A DNA stretch of 64,000 bases, taken from an uncultured Bacteroidota bacterium (GTDB lineage: Bacteria > Bacteroidota > Bacteroidia > Flavobacteriales > Flavobacteriaceae). How positions within the stretch are numbered: position 1 is the stretch's first letter; each line of letters opens with the position of its first letter. The position numbers and the translations under genes are program-made. Shown piece after piece: positions 55,398-63,998 of this stretch. The stretch is from NCBI GenBank assembly GCA_902520835.1, contig CABYPD010000001.1, positions 62,001-126,000 on the forward strand, read 5' to 3'. The notes below the pieces were generated by a model. The model ran no database searches, was not told the DNA's origin, and saw only the letters and a list, made by a program, of their open reading frames with translations.

Positions 55398-57128
55398 TTA
55401 AACTAAAATTGTAACAGGGTTTTCAATGTACCCTTTCAGAGTTTGTAAAAATAATGAGCCAGTAACTCCGTCTACCGATCTATGATCACAAGCTAATGTT
55501 AATTTCATTGTATTTCCTACTACAACTTTTTCATTAACAACAATTGGTTTTTTGACTATAGCTCCAACAGATAAAATAGCTGAATTTGGTTGATTGATAA
55601 TTGAAGTAAATTCTTGAATACCAAACATACCTAAATTAGAAATTGTAAAAGTACTTCCCTCTATTTCATCAGGCCTTAATTTTTTTGATTTCGCTCTTAC
55701 AGCATAATCTCTGACAGTAGTATTTATATTATGCAGCGATTCCAAATCAGCATTCTTGATAACAGGAACTACTAAACCGTCTTCAATTCCAACAGCAACA
55801 CCAATATTGACAATATTATTTAGTCTAATTTTATTATCAGACCACTGAGAATTAACTTGTGGGTGAGATTTTAAAGCAATAGCACATGCCTTGATAATTA
55901 TATCATTAAATGAAATTTTAGTATTTGGCATAGAATTATACTGTTCTCTAAATGCGATTGCATTATCCATATTAAATTCAACTGACAAGTAATAATGCGG
56001 TGCAGAAAATTTAGATTTACTTAAATTTTTTGCAATTGCTTTTCTCATTGAAGAATTTTCAATTTCAGTAAATTCTTCACCATCATTAAAAATAGATTTA
56101 GCTTTTGCTAAATCTGTCTTGGGTTGGCTAATCGGTGTGGGTTGGCTAATCGGTGTGGGTTGGCTAATCGGTGCGGGTTCGCTACTCTTTCCTGGTGTAG
56201 CTTTATTAGTAGTATATATATTTTCAAGATCTTCCTTAACTATTCGACCATTTTCACCAGAGCCTGTTATTTTGGAAAGATCTATATTTTTTTCATTAGC
56301 TATCTTTTTTGCCAATGGTGACGCAAAAATTCTCTGGTCTGAAATTGATACTTCTGGAGACATTTCGACCTGATCTGAGTCATTATTTTGTTCAATATTT
56401 TCAGCTTCTACTTTTATTTCAGTTGAGAGTTTAATTGAATCTTTTGAGTAATTTTCAAGAGCTTTATTAACGTCTATTTCCCCATCAGAAATGATTGCAA
56501 TTAATTCATCAACTTTCACAGTTTCTCCAGCTTGCACAGCAATATGACTTAGTATTCCATCATAAAAAGACTCAAATTCCATTGTAGCTTTGTCAGTTTC
56601 AATCTCTGCTAAAATCTCACCTTCAACAACTTTTTCTCCAACATCTTTTAACCAGCTTGAAATTGTTCCTTCTTCCATTGTATCACTCAGTCTTGGCATT
56701 GTTATATAGTCAATTGATGTATTTTCACTTGTTACATCGTTAGTTTCATCTAAAATTAAAGGTTTCACTTGATCAATATCATCTATATTTTCTTGTTCAT
56801 TGATTTGATCAACTAAATCAAGTTGATTGTTATTATTTGTTGTTTTTACTGATTCATTTTCTGGAATTAAAAATTGAGAAATATCCTCACCTTCTTCACC
56901 AATAATACATAACAATGAATCTACTGAAGCTGTTACACCCTCGTCAATTTCTATATGTAACAATGTACCCTCATGAAAGGATTCGAACTCCATTGTTGCT
57001 TTATCAGTTTCAATTTCTGCTAAAATTTCACCCTCTTCAACCTTGTCTCCAACTTTTTTTAGCCAAGCAGCAACCACCCCCTCTTCCATGGTATCACTCA
57101 ATCTAGGCATCTTAATTACTTCAGCCAT
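55398..57128 (-). CDS. pdhC: Pyruvate dehydrogenase E2 (dihydrolipoamide acetyltransferase), two lipoyl domains
   Basis: A 576-residue core of the pyruvate dehydrogenase complex, transferring acetyl groups to CoA. Two lipoyl domains are present, with lipoyl lysines Lys43 and Lys180, both in ETDKATMEF. A peripheral-subunit-binding domain follows at about residues 268-305 (ASPLAKKIANEKNIDLSKIT), then a Ser/Pro/Gln linker made of repeated PTPISQ units. The catalytic domain has ACDHRSVDGVTG (His549). The two lipoyl domains are near copies. E1-alpha lies 1 base upstream; no E1-beta is in the window. Confidence 0.96.
   Translation of the reverse strand: MAEVIKMPRLSDTMEEGVVAAWLKKVGDKVEEGEILAEIETDKATMEFESFHEGTLLHIEIDEGVTASVDSLLCIIGEEGEDISQFLIPENESVKTTNNNNQLDLVDQINEQENIDDIDQVKPLILDETNDVTSENTSIDYITMPRLSDTMEEGTISSWLKDVGEKVVEGEILAEIETDKATMEFESFYDGILSHIAVQAGETVKVDELIAIISDGEIDVNKALENYSKDSIKLSTEIKVEAENIEQNNDSDQVEMSPEVSISDQRIFASPLAKKIANEKNIDLSKITGSGENGRIVKEDLENIYTTNKATPGKSSEPAPISQPTPISQPTPISQPKTDLAKAKSIFNDGEEFTEIENSSMRKAIAKNLSKSKFSAPHYYLSVEFNMDNAIAFREQYNSMPNTKISFNDIIIKACAIALKSHPQVNSQWSDNKIRLNNIVNIGVAVGIEDGLVVPVIKNADLESLHNINTTVRDYAVRAKSKKLRPDEIEGSTFTISNLGMFGIQEFTSIINQPNSAILSVGAIVKKPIVVNEKVVVGNTMKLTLACDHRSVDGVTGSLFLQTLKGYIENPVTILV
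56121..56174. repeat. 18-bp tandem repeat (3 units) in the pdhC linker
   Basis: Three nearly identical 18-bp units at 56121, 56139 and 56157 (GGGTTGGCTAATCGGTGT, one base changed in the third) encode PTPISQ repeats. A degenerate fourth unit follows at 56175. Near-identity implies recent expansion. The unit is clearly more GC-rich than the flanking DNA. Confidence 0.92.
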
Positions 57129-57129
57129 T

Positions 57130-58128
57130 CTATATTTTATGTTTTATGAAAGGGTAATCTTTTTGTTCGTATACAGCATCATACATAACATTAACTTCAG
57201 GATATGGTGAGTCCTCAGCAAATTTTTCACATTCTAATACCCTTGATTTAACTCTCATGTCAATTTCTTTCAAATCTTCCTCAGTGGCATAATTATTACT
57301 CAATATTGAGTCCTTCACTTGAGTTATTGGATCAATCTTTCTGTACTCATTAACTTCTTCTTTGGTTCTATATTTTTGGGCATCAGACATAGAGTGGCCA
57401 CGATATCTGTAAGTTTTCATCTCCAATAAGCTAGGACCATTTCCATCTCTAGCTCTGGTAATTGCTTCATTTAATGCTTCTGCTACCTTTACAGGATTCA
57501 TACCATCAACGGGTCCGCATGGCATTTCATAACCTAAGCCTAATTTCCAAATATCAGTATGATTAGAAGTTCTTTTGACAGAGGTTCCCATGGCATAACC
57601 ATTATTTTCTACAATAAAAATAACTGGTAAGTTCCAAAGCATTGCTAAATTCAATGTTTCGTGAAAAGAGCCTTGTCTTACTGCTCCATCACCCATAAAG
57701 CATAGGGTAACAGCATCACGCCCGTGATACTTATCTCCAAATGCCATTCCTGCTCCAAGAGGTATCTGTCCACCCACAATACCATGTCCACCATGAAATC
57801 TATGTTCCTTGGAAAAAATATGCATTGACCCTCCTAGACCATTTGATGTTCCTGTATTTTTACCATACAATTCAGCCATAACTTTTTTAGGATCTACACC
57901 CAGACCAATTGGCATAACATGATTTCTGTATGCAGTTATCATTCTATCTTTAGTTGTGTCCATTACATGAAGGGCTCCCGCAAGAACAGCTTCTTGACCA
58001 TTGTAAAGGTGTAGAAAGCCTCTAACTTTTTGTTGAATATATACTGCAGCTAACTTATCTTCAAACTTTCTCCAGAATAGCATTTCTTCGTACCAATTAA
58101 GGTAAGTTTCTTTCGTGACAGGTCTCAT
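57130..58128 (-). CDS. pdhA: Pyruvate dehydrogenase E1 component, alpha subunit
   Basis: A 332-residue ThDP-dependent subunit that decarboxylates pyruvate together with E1-beta. The ThDP/Mg motif MGDGAVRQGSFHETLNLAML ends near IVENNGYAMG. Further family blocks are LHLYNGQEAVLAG and the phosphorylation-loop-like YRYRGHSMSDAQKYRTKEE. It is cotranscribed with pdhC (1-base spacing); the E1-beta gene must lie elsewhere, an arrangement known in Flavobacteriia. A perfect TAnnTTTG lies 11 bases upstream of the ATG. Confidence 0.96.
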   Translation of the reverse strand: MRPVTKETYLNWYEEMLFWRKFEDKLAAVYIQQKVRGFLHLYNGQEAVLAGALHVMDTTKDRMITAYRNHVMPIGLGVDPKKVMAELYGKNTGTSNGLGGSMHIFSKEHRFHGGHGIVGGQIPLGAGMAFGDKYHGRDAVTLCFMGDGAVRQGSFHETLNLAMLWNLPVIFIVENNGYAMGTSVKRTSNHTDIWKLGLGYEMPCGPVDGMNPVKVAEALNEAITRARDGNGPSLLEMKTYRYRGHSMSDAQKYRTKEEVNEYRKIDPITQVKDSILSNNYATEEDLKEIDMRVKSRVLECEKFAEDSPYPEVNVMYDAVYEQKDYPFIKHKI

Positions 58129-58139
58129 ATAATTATCAG

Positions 58140-58147
58140 CAAAGATA
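58140..58147 (-). promoter_or_regulatory. -7 promoter element (TATCTTTG) of pdhA-pdhC
   Basis: An exact minus-strand TAnnTTTG match ending 11 bases before the pdhA ATG, in the 70-base gap after porV. It supports a separate promoter for pdhA-pdhC. Confidence 0.5.
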
Positions 58148-58198
58148 ATTTAAAAAAATTACTTATTTCTTAATTAAAATAATGTTTTTAACAGCTAA

Positions 58199-59332
58199 CT
58201 AGAAACGATTAAAGGATAAAGAAAACCTTAATGTATTTTCTAATGGGCTTATAATTTCAGAAGTTGAAATTAAATATGAAAGATCAAATCCAAGATTTGA
58301 ATTTGTTTTAAATCCAATTCCAAGTGTTAAAAACTTTCTTGATCCCTTAAATTCATGTTCACTAAAATAGCCTGTTCTTAAAAAGAATGATTGATTGAAA
58401 GCATATTCAAGACCTAAACTGTAGGTTAACTCTTTTAATTCTTCCGATGATCCATCTGGAGCATCACCAAAAGACTTAAATATTCCACTCAAAAAACTAA
58501 TATCTTCTTGCTTGTAAGAAATTATTTCAGAGCCTGTAGGATCGTAAATAGGCACACTTGGTGTTGGTACTAAAAGCTTATTTATTTCGAGCGAAACTGT
58601 AAAACTATTGCTGTTATTTGATAAAAATTCAAATCCAGTACCAACTCTAAGGTTTGAAGGAATAAAACTTTCTTGCCCTAAATCAGAATATTTCATTTTT
58701 GGACCTAGGTTTGAAATGTTAAATCCTGCTCGGAAAACGCCATCGTTTCTCCCTATTGAGATACGATCAGATTTATAAAATCCAGAAATATCAACTGCAA
58801 CGCTGGTTGAGGCTTGAGATTCAGCATCAAAAGATTGTAACTTGACGTCTGAAAGTAAAAATCTACCTGTAATTCCAAGACCAAAATTTTCGTTTAGCTT
58901 TAAAGAATAACCAGCATCAAATATAAATTCATTAGGACTTTCTATGAAGGGAACATCCAAAGGGTTTTGAAGAATATCTACATCACCTAAACTGAAATAT
59001 TTTAAACTAAAACTCCAGACTGATCTTTCGGAGGGTTTACTATAGTATGTTAAATTTCCTAAAAAAACATCATTTATAATTTTACTCAGGTACGGTGTAT
59101 AACTGAACCCAAAACCAGATGAGCTTTCTGAAAAAACATATTTTGAGGGATTCCAATGTTGAGCAAAATTATCAAAAGATGTGGCTACGCCCTGTTCCCC
59201 AATACCTGATGCTCTTGCATCTGAGGAAATCATTAAAAATGGTACAGCAGTTGTAATTACTCTTCTTTCTTTTTGAGAATATATACTTAAAGCTGAAAGT
59301 AAAAATATAAATGATAATGTTTTCTTATTCAT
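58199..59332 (-). CDS. porV: Type IX secretion system outer-membrane protein PorV (LptO)
   Basis: A 377-residue FadL-like outer-membrane beta-barrel that, in the type IX secretion system, shuttles cargo to the attachment complex. It has a signal peptide (LSFIFLLSALSIYSQ). The family opening follows: TAVPFLMISSDARASGIGEQ, then GVATSFDNFAQHWNPSKYVF. It ends in a beta strand with C-terminal aromatic residues (LRFSLSFNRF). It is divergent from gldJ, 134 bases away; both are components of the gliding/T9SS machinery, and this neighbourhood is typical of Flavobacteriia. Confidence 0.93.
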   Translation of the reverse strand: MNKKTLSFIFLLSALSIYSQKERRVITTAVPFLMISSDARASGIGEQGVATSFDNFAQHWNPSKYVFSESSSGFGFSYTPYLSKIINDVFLGNLTYYSKPSERSVWSFSLKYFSLGDVDILQNPLDVPFIESPNEFIFDAGYSLKLNENFGLGITGRFLLSDVKLQSFDAESQASTSVAVDISGFYKSDRISIGRNDGVFRAGFNISNLGPKMKYSDLGQESFIPSNLRVGTGFEFLSNNSNSFTVSLEINKLLVPTPSVPIYDPTGSEIISYKQEDISFLSGIFKSFGDAPDGSSEELKELTYSLGLEYAFNQSFFLRTGYFSEHEFKGSRKFLTLGIGFKTNSNLGFDLSYLISTSEIISPLENTLRFSLSFNRF

Positions 59333-59447
59333 TTAATTCTTAAAAATAAATAAAAAAATACTTTTAAGCTCGATTTATTTTTGATAATGATTTGGCTTAA
59401 TTGTTGTAATTTTTCTAGAGAAATAATTTTATTTTTATCAAACTTTA

Positions 59448-59455
59448 TATATTTA
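59448..59455 (+). promoter_or_regulatory. Candidate -7 element (TATATTTA) of gldJ
   Basis: One mismatch from TAnnTTTG, ending 11 bases before the gldJ ATG. The remaining part of the 134-base porV/gldJ gap is AT-rich with no other clear element. Confidence 0.4.
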
Positions 59456-59466
59456 CAACTATTCTT

Positions 59467-61056
59467 ATGAAAAATTTCAAACTTATTTTGCTGTTTTTTT
59501 CAATTTTAATAGTTATTGGATGTAGTAGAAACAATTACAAATCAGGGAAAAATATTTCTCAAGCTACCGGATGGAAAATCAACTCTTCAGATGGCGGATT
59601 TAAATTTAATACTAAATTTAAAGGACAGCAGAATGCCCCAGGAATGATATTTGTTCAAGGTGGAACCTTTGTTAAAGGAAATTCTAAAGATAATGTTTTG
59701 AACGATTGGAATAATACTCCCACCCAACAATATGTTAGATCATTTTTCATGGACGAAACTGAGGTCACTAACATAATGTACCTAGAATATCTTGATTGGT
59801 TAAAAAGAATGTATGGTAGTGATTTGGAGCTTAAAAAAATATACTTGGCAGCGCTTCCTGACACATTAGTATGGAGAAATCCGCTTGGTTTCAATGAAGA
59901 CATGGTTAACAACTATTTACGTCATCCAGCATTTCAGAATCACCCTGTTGTTGGAGTTAGTTGGCATCAGGCATCTAACTTTGCTCAATGGAGGACTCAT
60001 CGTGTAAATGAAAGAATTCTTGCTGAAAAAGGTTATTTAAATAGTGATTCAATACTAAACCCGAATTCAAAACTTTCTTTTAACACAAAAACATATTTAA
60101 TTGATCCTTCAAGTACTTACGATGGTAAAATATCAACACTTGTTGGTGACAAATCTATATCAGAAAACGACACAATATTTTCATCTATAGAAGAAGGATT
60201 ATTGCTTCCAGAATACAGACTTCCAACTGAAACTGAATGGGAGTACGCAGCTCTTGGTCTAGAGGAATTACGAAATGGAAATAATTATAGAGGAAAGAAA
60301 AAATTTCCTTGGGAAGGTGAATACACACGTTCTCAAAAGAAAAAAACTTTAGGTGATCAGCTTGCAAATTATAAACTAGGACAAGGTGATTATGGTGGTA
60401 TTGCTGGATGGTCTGAAACAGGATCAGGTATCACCACAAGTGTAAGATCATATCCGCCAAATAATTTTGGGCTGTATGGAATGGCTGGAAATGTAGCAGA
60501 ATGGGTAGCGGATGTCTACAGACCAATAATAGACGATGATGCTAATGATTTTAATTACTATCGTGGAAATCTTTATACTAAACCTTTAATTGATGATAAT
60601 GGTAAAGTAACAACTATAACCAGGGAAAATTTTTCAGATCAATATGAAGTTCTTCCTAATGGAAGGTTGCTTATAAAAAATATGCCTGGTGATTTAGTTG
60701 AGGTTGAATTAAGCGAATTTGATTTAAATAGAACTAATTATTCGTCATCCGACAATAGAAATTATAGAGACGGTGATGTTGAATCATCGAGATTTTTTTC
60801 TGCCGGACAAGAAAAAGAAATGTATAATTCACCTAATATATCTGATGAAAATAGCTCATCAATGAATAGCACCTCTTTAATTAGTGATGAGACAAGAGTT
60901 TATAAAGGTGGTTCTTGGCTTGACAGATCCTACTATTTAGATCCTGCACAAAGAAGGTTTCTACCTGAATATATGACTACAAATTATATCGGTTTTAGAT
61001 GCGCTATGTCTTATTTGGGTGAGTCGAGAAATTTGGGAAAGCCAAAGAAAAGATAG
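59467..61056 (+). CDS. gldJ: Gliding motility / type IX secretion lipoprotein GldJ
   Basis: A 529-residue lipoprotein required for gliding and stability of the type IX motor in Flavobacterium. It has a lipobox at VIGC (Cys19). A formylglycine-generating-enzyme-like (FGE-sulfatase) fold follows, with MIFVQGGTFVKGN, FFMDETEVTNIMYLEYLDWL, YRLPTETEWEYAAL, NFGLYGMAGNVAEWVADVY and VYKGGSWLDR. GldJ resembles GldK; the DWNNTPTQQYVRSFFMDETE stretch and length favour GldJ. It is followed after 39 bases by murF. Cysteines needed for FGE catalysis are not evident, in line with a structural role. Confidence 0.92.
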   Translation: MKNFKLILLFFSILIVIGCSRNNYKSGKNISQATGWKINSSDGGFKFNTKFKGQQNAPGMIFVQGGTFVKGNSKDNVLNDWNNTPTQQYVRSFFMDETEVTNIMYLEYLDWLKRMYGSDLELKKIYLAALPDTLVWRNPLGFNEDMVNNYLRHPAFQNHPVVGVSWHQASNFAQWRTHRVNERILAEKGYLNSDSILNPNSKLSFNTKTYLIDPSSTYDGKISTLVGDKSISENDTIFSSIEEGLLLPEYRLPTETEWEYAALGLEELRNGNNYRGKKKFPWEGEYTRSQKKKTLGDQLANYKLGQGDYGGIAGWSETGSGITTSVRSYPPNNFGLYGMAGNVAEWVADVYRPIIDDDANDFNYYRGNLYTKPLIDDNGKVTTITRENFSDQYEVLPNGRLLIKNMPGDLVEVELSEFDLNRTNYSSSDNRNYRDGDVESSRFFSAGQEKEMYNSPNISDENSSSMNSTSLISDETRVYKGGSWLDRSYYLDPAQRRFLPEYMTTNYIGFRCAMSYLGESRNLGKPKKR

Positions 61057-61095
61057 ATCTTACTATTTATATTTTACTTTTTTTAAATTTAATCA

Positions 61096-62373
61096 TTGGA
61101 GATTATCAAACTACATAAGTTATTAATTGAATGCGATTATAAGATATCAACTGACACAAGAAAAATAATTCGTAAATCAATTTTTTTTGCTCTTAAGGGA
61201 AAGAATTTTAATGGAAATCATTTTGCAAATAATGCAATAAAAAAAGGTGCTAGTTACGTAGTTATTGATGATAAAATTGAAAAAAAATATGATGAAAATC
61301 TTTATATTAAAGTAGATAACAGTCTAGAAACTCTTCAAAATTTAGCAAAATACAACAGATTGCAATCACATGCCAAAATTATTGCGTTAACTGGAAGTAA
61401 TGGAAAAACAACAACAAAAGAACTTATCAAATCAGTTTTAGAGGTAAAGTATAATACAATATCAACAGATGGAAATCTAAATAATCACATTGGAGTACCT
61501 TTAACATTATTAAGAATTAAACCTGAAACCCAATTTGCGATCATTGAGATGGGTGCAAATAATTTGGGCGAGATAAATTTTCTAACCAAATTAATAAATC
61601 CTGATTATGGCTATATTACAAACTTTGGAAAAGCTCATTTAGAAGGTTTTAAAAATATTAAAGGTGTTATAAAAGGCAAAACTGAATTGTATGATTGGAT
61701 CATCAAAAGTCGAAAAATTTTAATAATAAATTCAGATGATCTAGTTCAACAAAAATATATAAACAAAAACTCAATTTCATTTGGTAAAAATGAAAATTCA
61801 AATTATCATTTTGAAAACATTTCGAAAAATTATGTTGGTGCCAAATACAATGGAATTAATGTAATTACAAATCTTTATGGTGATTATAACTTTTCCAATT
61901 TATGTGCAGCAATTTCAATAGGTTTAAATTTTAATATTGATATAAATGAAATCTCTTATAAATTAAAAAACTTTAATCTTAGTATAAATAGATCTGAGTA
62001 CATTGAAAAAAAGAATAAAAAAATTATTCTTGATGCATATAACGCAAATCCTACAAGTATGAAATCTGCCATCGAATCATTTGAAAAAGTTGAAGGAAAT
62101 AAAATAGTAATTCTTGGAGACATGTATGAGCTTGGAAAATATCAAAAACTAGAGCATGAAAAAATTATTGAAGTTTGTAATTCTAAGAAGATTGATAAAT
62201 GCATTTTTATTGGTGAGATATTTTACAGATTAAAAAATAACATATCTTCAAATTATTTTTATAAAAACAAGACTGATTTTTTTAAAAATAACAATCAAAT
62301 TGATGAAACCAACATCCTAATTAAAGGTTCAAGAGGAATGAAAATGGAAGAAATTTTTAAAAAAATATTTTGA
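61096..62373 (+). CDS. murF: UDP-N-acetylmuramoyl-tripeptide--D-Ala-D-Ala ligase
   Basis: A 425-residue Mur ligase that completes the UDP-MurNAc pentapeptide. It has the N-terminal STDTRKIIRKSIFFALKG, the ATP loop ALTGSNGKTTTKELI, IEMGANNLGEI, a GYITNFGKAHLEGF block and the C-terminal DAYNANPTSMKSAIESF signature. The start is TTG at 61096; an in-frame TAA lies just 3 bases upstream of it, so no earlier start exists. The stop overlaps the next gene (TTGA). Its position right after gldJ is common in Flavobacteriia. Confidence 0.95.
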   Translation: MEIIKLHKLLIECDYKISTDTRKIIRKSIFFALKGKNFNGNHFANNAIKKGASYVVIDDKIEKKYDENLYIKVDNSLETLQNLAKYNRLQSHAKIIALTGSNGKTTTKELIKSVLEVKYNTISTDGNLNNHIGVPLTLLRIKPETQFAIIEMGANNLGEINFLTKLINPDYGYITNFGKAHLEGFKNIKGVIKGKTELYDWIIKSRKILIINSDDLVQQKYINKNSISFGKNENSNYHFENISKNYVGAKYNGINVITNLYGDYNFSNLCAAISIGLNFNIDINEISYKLKNFNLSINRSEYIEKKNKKIILDAYNANPTSMKSAIESFEKVEGNKIVILGDMYELGKYQKLEHEKIIEVCNSKKIDKCIFIGEIFYRLKNNISSNYFYKNKTDFFKNNNQIDETNILIKGSRGMKMEEIFKKIF

Positions 62374-63998
62374 AAAAAATAATATTATTAGTTCTATTAC
62401 TCTCGATTATATCTTGTAGTCAAAATAATTTAAAGAGATGGGTGAACTATGATCAATCGTCAGAAATAATTGAAAATTTAGAAAATAAAAATCAAAGACT
62501 TAGATACAAAAGAATCCAAAGCATGTCAAACAATAAAAATGACCTTATAAATGGATTTGAAGATGAAATCTCGATTTTTCTTAAAACTAGATATGATAAA
62601 ATTAAAAACTTGATAATTGAAAAATCAATACCACAAATTCAAAAAAGTGTTTCTAAAGGGAAATTTTCATACTATGAATTAACTCTGTTTTATTTATCCA
62701 GAATTTATTTAATAGAATTTGATAAGGAAGAGTATTTAAATTCTATTATCTCAATTAATAAAAATGCTCTTTCTGAAGCAAAATTGAGAGATAAAAATAT
62801 TACTCCTAATGTGAATTCAATTTATGGAATTCCTATTCTTCTGAAAGATAATGTTGGGTTTGAAGGGCTTGCAACGACCGCAGGTGCTTACAGTTTAAGA
62901 GATAATTTCACAAAAGATGCATACATAGTAGAAAAATTAAAAAACTCAGGCGCAATAATTTTAGGAAAAACTAACCTAAGTGAATGGGCTAATTATTTTT
63001 GCTTAGGATGCCCAAACGGGTATAGTGCGATGGGAGGTCAGACATTAAATCCATATGGCAGAAAAAAGATTGATACTGGTGGTTCAAGCTCAGGGAGTGG
63101 TGTAGCAACAACATCAAATTTAAGTTCTGTTTCAATCGGATCTGAAACCTCTGGATCAATATTATCACCATCGTCATCTAATTCTCTAGTTGGAATGAAA
63201 CCTACCATTGGTTCTGTTAGTAGATCTGGCATTATTCCTATTTCCTCTTCTTTAGATACTGCTGGTCCTATGACAAAATTTGTTATTGATAATATAATTG
63301 TAATGAACTCAATTATTGGGTTTGATAAGAACGATCCATATTCTTATAAAAAACAACCAATCAATTTAGATTTAGTAAAAAGTTCTGATCTAAGTAATTA
63401 TAGACTAGGATATTATTCCAACTACTATCAAAATGACTCATTATACAGAACAAATATTGATTTGTTAGAGTTAAATGGTGCTAAAGTCGTAGAAATCAAT
63501 CCAAAAAATATTTCTCTTCCTAATTTTAGAAAACTTTTGGATGAAGATATGAGAAGAGATCTGTTGAAATATTTTAATGATTATGGCAATGAAAATCTTG
63601 TAGTTAATGATATAAAATCAATAATAAATTACAATTCTTTAGACACTATCAATAGAGCTCCATACGGACAAGAAATTTTTAAGAGCATCATAAAAGATAC
63701 CATGAGTGAATATGATTATAAATTAATGAAAGAAAAATTATTGTTTAATGGTAATAAATTTTTTGATTTAGATTATAATAAATATGACCTAGATGCAGTT
63801 ATCTCAATTAATAATTACCATGCAAGTTATGCGGCTGTAGCTCACAATCCATGCTTAACTGTTCCTATGGGTTTTAGAAATGATAATTCACCAGCGGGTT
63901 TAACATTTATTGGAGCATCTAAAAATGAACAAATACTATATGAAATTGGTTATGCTTTTGAACAAGTCTCGAAAAAAAGAAGAAAACCTAATAACTAA
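62370..63998 (+). CDS. Lipoprotein of the amidase-signature family
   Basis: A 542-residue serine amidase with a lipoprotein signal (LLLSIISC, Cys16), so it probably sits in the periplasm or outer membrane. After an unusual N-terminal region of about 130 residues, the Ser-cisSer-Lys triad is recognisable: Lys in GIPILLKDNV, the cis-Ser in DTGGSSSGSG and the nucleophile Ser in GSETSGSI. The family cleaves amides or amidated peptides; no substrate can be named. The start is TTG at 62370 overlapping the murF stop as TTGA, and the gene ends 2 bases before the window end. Confidence 0.87.
   Translation: MKKIILLVLLLSIISCSQNNLKRWVNYDQSSEIIENLENKNQRLRYKRIQSMSNNKNDLINGFEDEISIFLKTRYDKIKNLIIEKSIPQIQKSVSKGKFSYYELTLFYLSRIYLIEFDKEEYLNSIISINKNALSEAKLRDKNITPNVNSIYGIPILLKDNVGFEGLATTAGAYSLRDNFTKDAYIVEKLKNSGAIILGKTNLSEWANYFCLGCPNGYSAMGGQTLNPYGRKKIDTGGSSSGSGVATTSNLSSVSIGSETSGSILSPSSSNSLVGMKPTIGSVSRSGIIPISSSLDTAGPMTKFVIDNIIVMNSIIGFDKNDPYSYKKQPINLDLVKSSDLSNYRLGYYSNYYQNDSLYRTNIDLLELNGAKVVEINPKNISLPNFRKLLDEDMRRDLLKYFNDYGNENLVVNDIKSIINYNSLDTINRAPYGQEIFKSIIKDTMSEYDYKLMKEKLLFNGNKFFDLDYNKYDLDAVISINNYHASYAAVAHNPCLTVPMGFRNDNSPAGLTFIGASKNEQILYEIGYAFEQVSKKRRKPNN

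Noticed and set aside
56121-56174. Possible CRISPR-like array from regularly spaced repeats
   Set aside because: The units are contiguous with no spacers, in frame with pdhC, and there are no cas genes. The rplQ repeats fail for the same reason.
56119-56373. Plus-strand open frames with Gly-Trp-Leu-Ile repeats
   Set aside because: They are antisense readings of the pdhC linker repeat and have no family match or promoter.
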